Shown here: in pieces, positions 42,928 through 50,843 of the stretch | Numbering within the stretch: position 1 is the stretch's first letter | How the letters are laid out: the number at the start of each line of letters is the position of its first letter | Source of the DNA: Streptomyces sp. BA2 | GTDB taxonomy: Bacteria; Actinomycetota; Actinomycetes; Streptomycetales; Streptomycetaceae | Assembly (NCBI RefSeq): GCF_009769735.1 | Contig: NZ_WSRO01000002.1 | Location: 8,481,001-8,545,000 of the forward strand | Direction: 5' to 3' | Length of the DNA: 64,000 bases | Position numbers and translations under genes: made by a program | The notes under the pieces: model-generated | What the model saw: only the letters and a program-made list of their open reading frames with translations | Told to the model about the DNA's origin: nothing | Database searches by the model: none

Positions 42928-43959
42928 GTGCGCGAACAACCGGACCGACCCCGCCCCCACCACGTCTACGTCCTCGCCTTCGACGGCGTGCGCCTTCTCG
43001 ACGTCGCGGCGCCCTTGGAAGTCTTCGCCACCGCGAGCCGATACACCGGCGGCCGCTACACCGTGCGGGTCTGCACCCCCGGCGGGCAGGACGTCAGGAC
43101 CTCCACCGGGCTGCGGATCGCGGCGGACCTTCCGGCGGCGGAGGTGGCCGAGGTGGCTGGGGCAGGCGGCGCGGACACTCTCGTCGTCCCCGGTCACGCG
43201 GAGCTCGTCACGTTCGCCGAACGGCCCGACCTCGTCGAGCTCGTGGCCCAACTGGCAAGCGGGGCAGGCCGGGTGGCCGCCGTGTGCACCGGCGCCTTCG
43301 CGCTCGCCGCGGCGGGACTCCTGCGTGGCCGCAGGGCGACGACGCACTGGGAGCACGCGGCGAAGCTGGCCCGGCTGCACCCCGACACCACCGTCACGGC
43401 GGACGCCATCTACGTCCAGGACGGGCCCGTCCTCACCTCGGCCGGGGTCACCGCCGGCATCGACGTCTGCCTGGCTCTCGTGGAGCAGGACCACGGCCCC
43501 GACACAGCGCGGCGGGTCGCCCGTGACCTCGTGGTCTTCCTCCAGCGACCCGGCGGTCAGTCCCAGTTCTCCGCGGCCTCGCGCGCCCCGGCGACCAGTC
43601 ACCCGGTGCTGCGCCCGCTGCTCGACGCCATCGCCGCCGACCCGGCGGCCGACCACCGCCTTGCGACCCTGGCCGGGCGGGCCGCCGTGAGCCCCCGGCA
43701 TCTGACCCGCCTCTTCACGCGGCAGCTCGGCACCACCCCGGCCGCGTACGTGGAATCCCTCAGGCTGGAGGCCGCACGCATGCTCCTCGAACGCGGCGCG
43801 AGCGTCACCGACGCGGCCGAGCGCAGCGGCCTCGGCAGTGACGAGACGCTGCGCAGGGCCTTCGCCCGCCACCTGGGGACGACCCCGTCCGCGTACGCAG
43901 CGCGTTTCCGCACGACACGGATCGAGGTGCGTGCGCACGGAGTTACCTCAGGGGCATGA
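42928..43959 (+). CDS. GlxA-family transcriptional regulator (DJ-1/PfpI plus AraC HTH)
   Basis: A 343-residue regulator. The DJ-1/PfpI domain begins VYVLAFDGVRLLDVAAPLEV and has TLVVPGHAELV and the cysteine elbow AAVCTGAFALAAAGLLRG. The AraC domain has VSPRHLTRLFTRQLGTTPAA and VTDAAERSGLGSDETLRRAF. GTG 42928 is preceded by TACCGT (42916-42921) and 6 further bases but no Shine-Dalgarno, so a leaderless mRNA is possible. It is divergent from the HD-domain gene, its likely target, and overlaps the convergent monooxygenase gene by 17 bases. Confidence 0.9.
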   Translation: MREQPDRPRPHHVYVLAFDGVRLLDVAAPLEVFATASRYTGGRYTVRVCTPGGQDVRTSTGLRIAADLPAAEVAEVAGAGGADTLVVPGHAELVTFAERPDLVELVAQLASGAGRVAAVCTGAFALAAAGLLRGRRATTHWEHAAKLARLHPDTTVTADAIYVQDGPVLTSAGVTAGIDVCLALVEQDHGPDTARRVARDLVVFLQRPGGQSQFSAASRAPATSHPVLRPLLDAIAADPAADHRLATLAGRAAVSPRHLTRLFTRQLGTTPAAYVESLRLEAARMLLERGASVTDAAERSGLGSDETLRRAFARHLGTTPSAYAARFRTTRIEVRAHGVTSGA

Positions 43960-45220
43960 ACTCGGGCAGGGTGAGGGCCGAGTGGGCGGGGCGTTCCTCC
44001 CCGGAAGGCGAGGTGCTGAGATTGCGCAGCCTGTCGTTGCGCTGCTCCAGGGCCCGAGCGGTGGTGGGGAAGAGGGCGGCGTCGCCCACGCCGATCCGCC
44101 CCTGATTCAGGGTCACGAACTCACGGGTGTCGTGTTCGTAGGCGGCGAAACCCGCGGCGGCGTCCCGGCCGGCCAGGGATCCGGCGAGCATGTACGCCCC
44201 GACGAGCGCGAGGCTGGAGCCTTGTCCGGTGAGGAACGAGGGTGCGTACGCGGCGTCGCCCACCAGTGCGACCCTGCCGCTTGACCATCGGGGCATGCGG
44301 ATCTGGCTGACCACGTCGATGAACAGGTCATCCGCGTCGTGCATGGCGGCGATCATGCCAGGGACTTCCCATCCGGCGTCGGCGTAGATCCTGGCGACCA
44401 GGTCCCGTTGGGCTTCCGGGTCACGGAACGCGTCGACGTCGAAGGGCGGTTCCGGGTGGGCGAAGTTCAGGAAGGCGTGTACTTCGTCGTTGTCGCCCAC
44501 GGCGTAGAGAGCCGCGGCTCTGCCCGGGGTGTTCCACATCATGACCTCGTGGGAGAGGCCGAAGGTGTTGCGCATGGTGAACACGGCGAAGCGGTACCCG
44601 AGGTAGCGGTGGAACTGCTCTTCGGGGCCGAAAGCGCACTCCCGGGTACGTGAGTGCAGACCGTCCGCGCCGAACACCATGTCGAACGTACGGCTGTTGC
44701 CGCTGCGGAAGGTGACGCCGACCCCGTGGCCGGGCTGGCGGGGCTGGTCGGGTTGGTTGGACTGGTCGGGCTGGTTGGCCTGGTCGAGGGTGTCGATGGA
44801 GTTGTTGAACAAGAACTCCACGTCGTCACGCACGGCTGCGTAAAGAGCGTCGGTCAGATCCCCGCGTCGCACTTCGAGGTCCCGTCCCGCGACACTGCCG
44901 GCGACGGAATGCGGATTGACCGAGGCCACCTTGCCGCCGTCCGCGTCGAGGAAGGTGATCCGGCGTGCGCCGATGTGCGCGTCCCGCAGTCGGGGCAGGA
45001 TCCCCATCCTCCGGACGACCTCAAGTGCGGTGCCACGTACGTCGATGGGGTAACCGCCGCTACGTGGCGCGCCCGCCTTCTCCACCACCGTGACCGCGTA
45101 CCCGTAGCGGTTCAGCCAGAACGCGAGGGCTGTGCCCGCGATGCTGGCCCCCGATATCAGGACCTCGCGCCTCGGCGTGGAACGGCTGTGACCATCCGTC
45201 AACTGTTCGGTGGGGCTCAT
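43943..45220 (-). CDS. FAD-dependent monooxygenase (Tet(X)/PHBH type)
   Basis: A 425-residue group A flavoprotein monooxygenase. The FAD-binding turn is VLISGASIAGTALAFWLNRY, the second motif DMVFGADGLHSRTR and the third VALVGDAAYAPSFLTGQGSS. These match Tet(X)-like and other aromatic hydroxylases that use NAD(P)H and oxygen. Residues about 147-165 are an odd Asn-Gln-Pro-Asp repeat in a surface region. The start at 45220 overlaps the MFS gene stop (ATGA), so oxidation and efflux are co-translated, with a TetR regulator divergent from the pair. This suggests inducible inactivation and export of a toxic compound, substrate unknown. Confidence 0.9.
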   Translation of the reverse strand: MSPTEQLTDGHSRSTPRREVLISGASIAGTALAFWLNRYGYAVTVVEKAGAPRSGGYPIDVRGTALEVVRRMGILPRLRDAHIGARRITFLDADGGKVASVNPHSVAGSVAGRDLEVRRGDLTDALYAAVRDDVEFLFNNSIDTLDQANQPDQSNQPDQPRQPGHGVGVTFRSGNSRTFDMVFGADGLHSRTRECAFGPEEQFHRYLGYRFAVFTMRNTFGLSHEVMMWNTPGRAAALYAVGDNDEVHAFLNFAHPEPPFDVDAFRDPEAQRDLVARIYADAGWEVPGMIAAMHDADDLFIDVVSQIRMPRWSSGRVALVGDAAYAPSFLTGQGSSLALVGAYMLAGSLAGRDAAAGFAAYEHDTREFVTLNQGRIGVGDAALFPTTARALEQRNDRLRNLSTSPSGEERPAHSALTLPEFMPLR

Positions 45221-46620
45221 GCTTTGACTCCTTTGCGCATGGTGCGGACGACAAGCAGCGACAGCGCCGTGACGACGCCGGCGATGACGAAGCCGGTGAC
45301 GAAGGCCGATTCGGCCGGGTCGTCCGTCCCGGGGCGGGTCCCGGCGGTGAGGAAGGCCCCGCTGACCTGTGCGCCCGCGGCGAAGCCGATCACGCGCGTC
45401 ACCAGGACCAGACTGGTGGCGGTGCCGGTGTCGCCGTGGTCGACGGAGGTGGCGGTCTTGACGACCATCGCCGTGATGCAGACACCACTGGCCAGAGCGA
45501 TCAGCGCCTTGCCGACGACGAGGTGCCAGACCTCGGTGTGCACGAACGCCATGGCGGCCAACGTGGCCGTCATGACACCGATCCCAGCGGTGACCACGGC
45601 AGTCGAGCCGAACCGCCGCGCCGCGAGCCCGCCGAGCGGCCCGCTGATCGCCCCCGCGACGGCGCCGGGCAGCAGGTAGCGTCCGATGTCGGTGGAGCCG
45701 GCGTCGAAGCCGTACCCGTCGGCGGACACCGCGAACAGCTGCGGAACGAGATACATCGAGACCGAGGTGCCTACGCAGACGGCGAAGGTGATCACATAGG
45801 AGCTCCATACGGAGGGCTTCGCCACCACGCGCAGATCGACCATCGGCGAGGGTGACCGGCGTTCGACGGACATCCATGCCGTCACGAGGACGGCCAGGAG
45901 CACGACGATCGCGCCGAGCGCGAGTGGCCGGCTGCCGAGCTCGGGCGCCATCGAGAGCCCGAGCATGAGCGTCAGCAGAACGCCGCTCAGGAGAACGAGG
46001 CCGGGCCAGTCGATCCTGGCGTCCGAGCGACCCGGCGGATCGTCCGGCATCAGCTTGTGGACCAACAGGGTCGCCGCGACGATCGCGATTGTCGGTATCG
46101 CGAACATCCAGTGCCGGGAAAGGCCCTCCGCGATGGGTCCGGCCATCAGCGTGCCCAGCATGCCGCCGCCCACGAACAGCCCGCTGACCATCCCGATGGC
46201 CACCTGGGACTCGCCCGACGGGAGGTGCTTGCGCACCAGGATGAACGAGAGCGGCATCGCGCCCACCATCGCGCCCTCCAGTACCTGACCGAGCAGCAGC
46301 ACCGGCAGGTTCGGTGCCAGCGAGGACACCAGGCCACCGGCCGAGACCACCGCCATCAGCCGGAGCATGACCCGTTTCCCGCCGTAGCGGTCACCCAGGC
46401 TGCCCGCGACGGGCGTGACGAGAGCGCCGGTGATGAGCATCGTGATGCTGAGAAGTGCCCCTTGGGCAGGGCTCATTGATAATTCGCGTTGTAAGAGCGG
46501 GAGTGTCGGTGTCACCACCGACTCCAGGGCTCCGGTGGCGGCCGCCAGCATGCCGAGAGCCCAGACAGCGGCCTTCCCGATGCGGGCCGGGGGAGCCAGG
46601 GCTGTGGTCATCGTGGTCAT
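45217..46620 (-). CDS. MFS drug-efflux transporter (EmrB/QacA-like)
   Basis: A 467-residue MFS protein with about 12-14 helices. ESVVTPTLPLLQRELSMSPA and TGALVTPVAGSLGDRYGGKR (motif A after helix 2) are characteristic of drug:H+ antiporters. ATG 46620 has AAAGGACG 5 bases before it; an in-frame start at 46686 would run into the operator. It is first in a two-gene operon with the FAD monooxygenase and divergent from the TetR gene at 46730. Efflux of an aromatic or antibiotic substrate is inferred from this context. Confidence 0.9.
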   Translation of the reverse strand: MTTMTTALAPPARIGKAAVWALGMLAAATGALESVVTPTLPLLQRELSMSPAQGALLSITMLITGALVTPVAGSLGDRYGGKRVMLRLMAVVSAGGLVSSLAPNLPVLLLGQVLEGAMVGAMPLSFILVRKHLPSGESQVAIGMVSGLFVGGGMLGTLMAGPIAEGLSRHWMFAIPTIAIVAATLLVHKLMPDDPPGRSDARIDWPGLVLLSGVLLTLMLGLSMAPELGSRPLALGAIVVLLAVLVTAWMSVERRSPSPMVDLRVVAKPSVWSSYVITFAVCVGTSVSMYLVPQLFAVSADGYGFDAGSTDIGRYLLPGAVAGAISGPLGGLAARRFGSTAVVTAGIGVMTATLAAMAFVHTEVWHLVVGKALIALASGVCITAMVVKTATSVDHGDTGTATSLVLVTRVIGFAAGAQVSGAFLTAGTRPGTDDPAESAFVTGFVIAGVVTALSLLVVRTMRKGVKA

Positions 46621-46692
46621 CAACGTCCTTTCCCTCGTTGCCGGTTGAGCAAGCGGTCGGCAGCGCGTGGGTGCCGACGTCACCAAAATTAC

Positions 46693-46707
46693 ACTACACC
46701 GTGTAGT
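46693..46707. promoter_or_regulatory. 15-bp TetR-type operator
   Basis: ACTACACCGTGTAGT is a perfect odd-length palindrome between the divergent MFS and TetR genes, ending 22 bases before the TetR start. It should mediate repression of both. Confidence 0.75.
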
Positions 46708-46729
46708 AAAGTCAGGCTAAGATACGGCC

Positions 46730-47362
46730 ATGCCAACCACGAAGACACTGCGCGAGGGGTCCACGCGAAAGCGGGCCGCCATCCTCTCCGCGGCCCGGGA
46801 ACTGTTCCTCGCCGACGGCTTCGACCGGACGAGCGTCGACGCGATCGCCGGCCGAGCCGAGGTGTCCAAGCGGACGGTCTACGACTACTTCGGCGACAAG
46901 CAGACGCTGCTGCAGGCAGCCGTCGATACCGTCGGCCAGTCACTGATCACCACGATCCGGCGCATCCTCGACGACACCCTCACCGACCCCACCGAAGCCG
47001 CCGACCTCGAAGACGTCCTGGTCACGTTCTCGATGCGCATCGCGACCGACATGCTCGGCTCGGCGGAGTACGCGACGCTGCAACGCCTGGTCCGGGCGCG
47101 ATCCGGGCACCTGCCGGGCGGGGGCGAGAACGCCATGGCCGACACCCCCGACGAGGCGCTCGCCGAGCGGTTCGCCGCCTTCGCCGAAGCCGGGCTGCTC
47201 GACGTCCCCGACGCCCGGCTCGCGGCCGACCAGTTCATCGCGCTGACCTTCAACGTCGCGCTCAACAGGTTCGGTTCCGCCAACGCCGCCGAGGACGCCC
47301 GTGTCCGGCCACTCCTCGTCGAGGGAGTGCGGACCTTCCTCCGGGCGTACCGGGCCGCGTAG
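46730..47362 (+). CDS. TetR-family regulator of the monooxygenase/MFS pair
   Basis: A 210-residue TetR repressor. Helix 1 is KRAAILSAARELFLADGFDR and the HTH is SVDAIAGRAEVSKRTVYDYF followed by GDKQTLLQAAVD. The C-terminal part resembles TetR_C domains of AefR-like or drug-responsive regulators (LRGH-type region ATLQRLVRARSGHLPGGGEN). ATG 46730 lies 22 bases after the 15-bp palindrome. It likely controls itself and the divergent MFS/monooxygenase operon. The inducer is unknown. Confidence 0.9.
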   Translation: MPTTKTLREGSTRKRAAILSAARELFLADGFDRTSVDAIAGRAEVSKRTVYDYFGDKQTLLQAAVDTVGQSLITTIRRILDDTLTDPTEAADLEDVLVTFSMRIATDMLGSAEYATLQRLVRARSGHLPGGGENAMADTPDEALAERFAAFAEAGLLDVPDARLAADQFIALTFNVALNRFGSANAAEDARVRPLLVEGVRTFLRAYRAA

Positions 47363-47401
47363 CGCCCTTCGGGGCGGCGCGAGTTGTTCTTCCGGCGGTG
47401 G

Positions 47402-48157
47402 TCAGCTGTGCGCCCGCCGAGCGCCGGGCGTGTGGCCGAAGGCGCGGCGGAAGACGTCGATGAAGGCGCTGCTCGACGCCCAGCCGCAGCGGTGCGCGAC
47501 CACGGTGACCGGGGTGTCGTCGGCCAGCAGGCACAGCGCGTGGTGCAGGCGCAGCTGGGTGCGCCACTGCGGGAAGCTCATGCCGAGTTCGGCCCGGCAG
47601 AGCCTGGTCAGGGTGCGGTCGCTGACGCCGGTCGCGGCGCCGAGCTGGGCCAGGGTCCGGGGGTCGGCCGGGTCGCCGCGGAGGACGGCGCACACCGCGA
47701 CCAGACGGGGATCGCGGGCCGCCGGTACGTGGACGGGCTGCTGGGTCGAGTGGCGTAGCTGGTCGAGCAGGACGGACCGCAGGCGGCGGCGCTCGGCGGT
47801 ACGGCCGACGGGCGGCTCGGGCTGCCGGGTGTAGGCGATGATCAACTCGCGTAGCAGCGGGGCGACTTCGAGGACGGCGGGCCGGTCGAGGCGCAGCGGA
47901 TTGTCCGCCACCGGCAGGCCCACCAGGTGCAGATCCGTGTCGCCGTACGCGCGATGCTCGTGGACGGTTCCCGCCGGGATCCAGAGCGCCCGCGTCGCGG
48001 GCGCGACCCAGCTGCCCGCGTCGGTGGTGACCGACAGGACGCCGCGGCCCGCGTACACGATCTGGTGCTCGTCATGCCGATGCGCGTCGACCTCCGCGCC
48101 CGCACGAAGGGGGAGGAGGCCGGTGGTCGCGTGGGGAGCGTGGCGGATTTTCGACAC
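47402..48157 (-). CDS. AraC-family regulator with N-terminal cupin
   Basis: A 251-residue AraC-type regulator. The cupin half has GAEVDAHRHDEHQIVYAGRG and WIPAGTVHEHRAYGDT. The DNA-binding half has LAQLGAATGVSDRTLTRLCR and VTVVAHRCGWASSSAFIDVF followed by RRAFGHTPG. GTG 48157 is preferred; TAAAGT (48171-48166 on the minus strand) lies 8 bases upstream and there is no Shine-Dalgarno, so the message may be leaderless. A second GTG 15 bases upstream is possible. Target genes are unknown. It is convergent with the TetR gene. Confidence 0.87.
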   Translation of the reverse strand: MSKIRHAPHATTGLLPLRAGAEVDAHRHDEHQIVYAGRGVLSVTTDAGSWVAPATRALWIPAGTVHEHRAYGDTDLHLVGLPVADNPLRLDRPAVLEVAPLLRELIIAYTRQPEPPVGRTAERRRLRSVLLDQLRHSTQQPVHVPAARDPRLVAVCAVLRGDPADPRTLAQLGAATGVSDRTLTRLCRAELGMSFPQWRTQLRLHHALCLLADDTPVTVVAHRCGWASSSAFIDVFRRAFGHTPGARRAHS

Positions 48158-48286
48158 AAGCGGGCACTTTACCGGAGGCGGGAAGGCCGGGGCCTGGCTG
48201 AGCGCCGAGCTCGGACGCCACGGGGGGCGCCCCGCGACCACGCTGATGCGGTCGGCAACTAGGGCCGGAGCGCCAGGAATTCGAGC

Positions 48287-48301
48287 CAGTTCTACGAACT
48301 G
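48287..48301. promoter_or_regulatory. Palindrome CAGTTC-TAC-GAACTG
   Basis: A perfect 6-bp-arm palindrome in the 228-base gap between the kinase stop (48386) and the AraC gene start. It is either an operator or a weak terminator. Nothing else is evident in this gap. Confidence 0.35.
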
Positions 48302-48385
48302 CTCTCGCGGTGGGTACGTGAGGTCGGCCAGTACCCCGGAACGTCGGGCGGCAGCGGGGCGAGGCGCGGGCGCGTGGTCGAGGTG

Positions 48386-49282
48386 TCAGATGTCTGCCAT
48401 GACGCGATCCAGCGTTGCCCGGCCCGCGGTTCCCCAGGTGCGTTTCCCGCCGGGGAGTCCCCGCTCCCCGGCCCGGCCGATGTGGATGAGGCCGATGGCG
48501 CGCAGCACGGCCCAGCCACGGGCCCGCCGTACGGTCGCCTCGTCCGCGCGGGCGTAGGCGTCGAAGAACCGTGCCGCCGCGCCCGCGGGGAGGAGCAGCC
48601 ACGCGGCCGATAGGTCGGTCGCGGGGTCGCCGGCGCAGAGTTCACCGAAGTCGAGCACGCCGGACAGGGTCCCGCCGGAGACGACGACGTTCGCGGGATG
48701 CAGGTCACCGTGCAGCCAGACCGGCGGTCCCGCCGGACCGGGAGCCGAGAGGGCGTCCTCCCAGATGTCCCGTACGGCGGCGGGAACGTGGCTGAAGGAG
48801 GCCATGACCTCGAAACCTTCGGTGAATCCCTGCGCGTAATTGCTGAGGGGAAGGCCACGCGTCGGATTGACCGGGGCGTCGGACGGCGCCTCCACATGGA
48901 GCGCCCCCAGGAACTCCGCCAGAGCGTCGGCCGCGTGGTCGCCGCGGCTGATGGCGGCGCGGTCGGCCGGTTCTCCGGGGACCCAGGCCGCGATGGTCCA
49001 GGGCTTCGGGAAGCGTACGGACGGTTCGCTGATCCGCAGGGGAGTCGGCACCGGGAGAGGCAGGCGTGGGGCCAGGGCGGGGAGCCAGTGATGCTCTTTG
49101 CGGAGCAGGTCCGGGGCGCGTTCCGTGCACGGCAGCCGTACCGCCAACTCATCGCCCAGACGCCACAGTTGGTTGTCCCAGCCGCTGACCGCCCCGTGGA
49201 GTTCGAGATCGGAGAGGTCCGGATGCTGCTCATGGAGCAGCGAACGGACCAGTGCCTCATCGATCTCCACGACGTCGCCCAT
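48386..49282 (-). CDS. Aminoglycoside phosphotransferase-family kinase
   Basis: A 298-residue APH/choline-kinase-fold protein. The catalytic loop is VWLHGDLHPANVVVSGGTLS and the metal-binding motif is VLDFGELCAGDPATDLSAAW, both complete, so it should be an active small-molecule kinase. GAVSGWDNQLWRLGDELAVR resembles the nucleotide-binding strand pair. APH-fold enzymes phosphorylate aminoglycosides, macrolides, sugars or choline; resistance is not implied. ATG 49282 is used; ATG 49297 in frame is an alternative. Either way it overlaps the end of the MFS gene, so it is coupled to it. Confidence 0.87.
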   Translation of the reverse strand: MGDVVEIDEALVRSLLHEQHPDLSDLELHGAVSGWDNQLWRLGDELAVRLPCTERAPDLLRKEHHWLPALAPRLPLPVPTPLRISEPSVRFPKPWTIAAWVPGEPADRAAISRGDHAADALAEFLGALHVEAPSDAPVNPTRGLPLSNYAQGFTEGFEVMASFSHVPAAVRDIWEDALSAPGPAGPPVWLHGDLHPANVVVSGGTLSGVLDFGELCAGDPATDLSAAWLLLPAGAAARFFDAYARADEATVRRARGWAVLRAIGLIHIGRAGERGLPGGKRTWGTAGRATLDRVMADI

Positions 49283-50534
49283 GTACGGAGAGCCCATCCC
49301 TCGGGGTGCTGGTGGTCGGCCGATGAATATACGCCTGAGCCCCCTGCGCCCACCGCACCGCCGGGCCCATCGCGAGGCTCGCCCCGAGAAGGATCCCGCC
49401 GAGGAGGAGCCAGCCCGGTATGCCCCACACCACGAGGAGCGAGGTGAGCAGGAGCGGGCCGAGGGTACGGGCGGCGGGGACTCCGGTGCCGAAGAAGCCC
49501 TGGTACTGGCCCACTTGGTGCGCGGGTGCCAGGTCGAAACTGATCTGCCAGGAGCCGGCGGACTGCTGCATCTCCGCGATGACCTGGAGCACCGCTCCCG
49601 CCACCAGGACTGCCACCGTCGCCCACACGGGAAGCCCCGTGGCGGAGAAGGCGAAGACCGCGCACGAAGCGAGCATGACGAGACCGGAATGCCGCACCGC
49701 ACGCGTGGCCGAGCGCGGTCCCCGGACGTCACGGGCCACGCGGACCTGGAAGGCCATCACCACAAGGGTGTTGAGGACGAAGAGCGCCGACACGAGCCAG
49801 CTCGGCGCGTCCGTCCGGTCCACCACCCACAGCGGAATCGCGAGGCTCAGGAGCGGCATCCGCAGCAGCAGGACCGCGTTGAGGGCGGTGATGACGGCGT
49901 ACGGCCGGTCGCGGAGCACGGACAGGCGGGGCTCACCCTTCCCGCGCGCCACGGACCGCGGTACCTCGGGCAGCCGCAGCAGCACCAGCGCGCAGAACAG
50001 GAAGCTGACCGCGTCCAGCCCGAAGACCGCGAGGTACGCCCCGCGCGTGCCGTGGTGCAGGGCGAGGCCGCCGAGGGCCGCACCGACGGCGAGACCGGCG
50101 TTGAGCGTCGACTGGAGGCGGGCCAGGAGGCCCGTACGTGCCGCTGCCGTCACGAGACCCGCGAGCAGCGCCTGACGCGCGGCGGCGAGACCGCACTGGG
50201 CGACGGCGTACAGGCAGGCCGCGATGAGGAACGGAACGAAGGAGCGGATGAAGAGGAAGGAGGCGACCGACGCGGCGGTGGCCAGGGCGAGCAGCACCGC
50301 TGTGCCGCGCGGCCCCCTCCGGTCGGCGAGCGCGCCCAGCGGAACACCCGTCACGGAACCGATGGCCCACGCGACCGTGAGCGCGAGGCCGATCTGCGTG
50401 GGGGAGAGGCCGACGACGCGGGTGAAGTACAGGGCCGAGGTCACGTAGTAGGCGCCGTCGCCGAGCGAGTTGCTCAGCTGGGCGGCGGCGAGCACGCGCG
50501 GGGCTCCGGCGGGTGGCAGGACCTGAATCGGCAC
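49257..50534 (-). CDS. MFS transporter
   Basis: A 425-residue MFS protein with about 12 helices. The loop 2-3 signature is GVPLGALADRRGPRGTAVLL. The layout resembles small actinobacterial efflux pumps. It overlaps the APH-like kinase gene by 26 bases, forming a two-gene unit that may export and modify the same compound. Its upstream region contains seven 13-bp tandem repeats (50571-50661). The start at 50534 (MPIQVLPPAGAPRVL) is the first ATG of a plausible coding run and its ribosome-binding site is GGGAGCG. Confidence 0.88.
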   Translation of the reverse strand: MPIQVLPPAGAPRVLAAAQLSNSLGDGAYYVTSALYFTRVVGLSPTQIGLALTVAWAIGSVTGVPLGALADRRGPRGTAVLLALATAASVASFLFIRSFVPFLIAACLYAVAQCGLAAARQALLAGLVTAAARTGLLARLQSTLNAGLAVGAALGGLALHHGTRGAYLAVFGLDAVSFLFCALVLLRLPEVPRSVARGKGEPRLSVLRDRPYAVITALNAVLLLRMPLLSLAIPLWVVDRTDAPSWLVSALFVLNTLVVMAFQVRVARDVRGPRSATRAVRHSGLVMLASCAVFAFSATGLPVWATVAVLVAGAVLQVIAEMQQSAGSWQISFDLAPAHQVGQYQGFFGTGVPAARTLGPLLLTSLLVVWGIPGWLLLGGILLGASLAMGPAVRWAQGAQAYIHRPTTSTPRDGLSVHGRRRGDR

Positions 50535-50843
50535 AACGCTCCCTTGGTAGGCGGCCGTTGGGCCGTTCGTTCGCTGGTGTTAGCAGCTGGTGTGAACAGC
50601 TGGTGAGAGCAGCTGGTGAGAGCAGCTGGTGAGAACCACTGGTGAGAACCGCTGATGGGAAGAGGCTAGCCAGCCAAGTGGTCCGGACCATGGACCATTT
50701 ATGCATCATGAGCGTGGGCCAATTCCGCGCCCGGCGTCATGGTGCACTCCGCCTGTAGGGCGACGCCCACCCTTACTCGGCCTCGGGGTCACGTGCCCCT
50801 CACGCACGATGCCCCGGGCAGTCCGACCGTGTGTCCTGGAGCC
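50535..50843. promoter_or_regulatory. 309-base divergent promoter region with tandem repeats
   Basis: This gap between the MFS gene and the clan GH-A-like hydrolase gene holds the seven 13-bp repeats (50571-50661), then GGTCCGGACCATGGACC near 50680, a partly symmetric sequence built on GGTCC. The frame of the plus-strand gene continues to 50739, but that stretch lacks coding character. No clear -10/-35 pair was found. Confidence 0.45.
50571..50661. repeat. Seven tandem 13-bp repeats
   Basis: Units of 13 bases start at 50571, 50584, 50597, 50610, 50623, 50636 and 50649. The consensus is CAGCTGGTGAGAA (minus strand TTCTCACCAGCTG). Units 3 and 4 are identical; the outer units have diverged. The array starts 37 bases upstream of the MFS gene start codon. 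Confidence 0.92.

Noticed and set aside
48386..49282. Calling the APH-fold kinase an aminoglycoside resistance gene
   Set aside because: The fold serves many substrates; there is no resistance-specific residue pattern I can identify, so only the family is stated.
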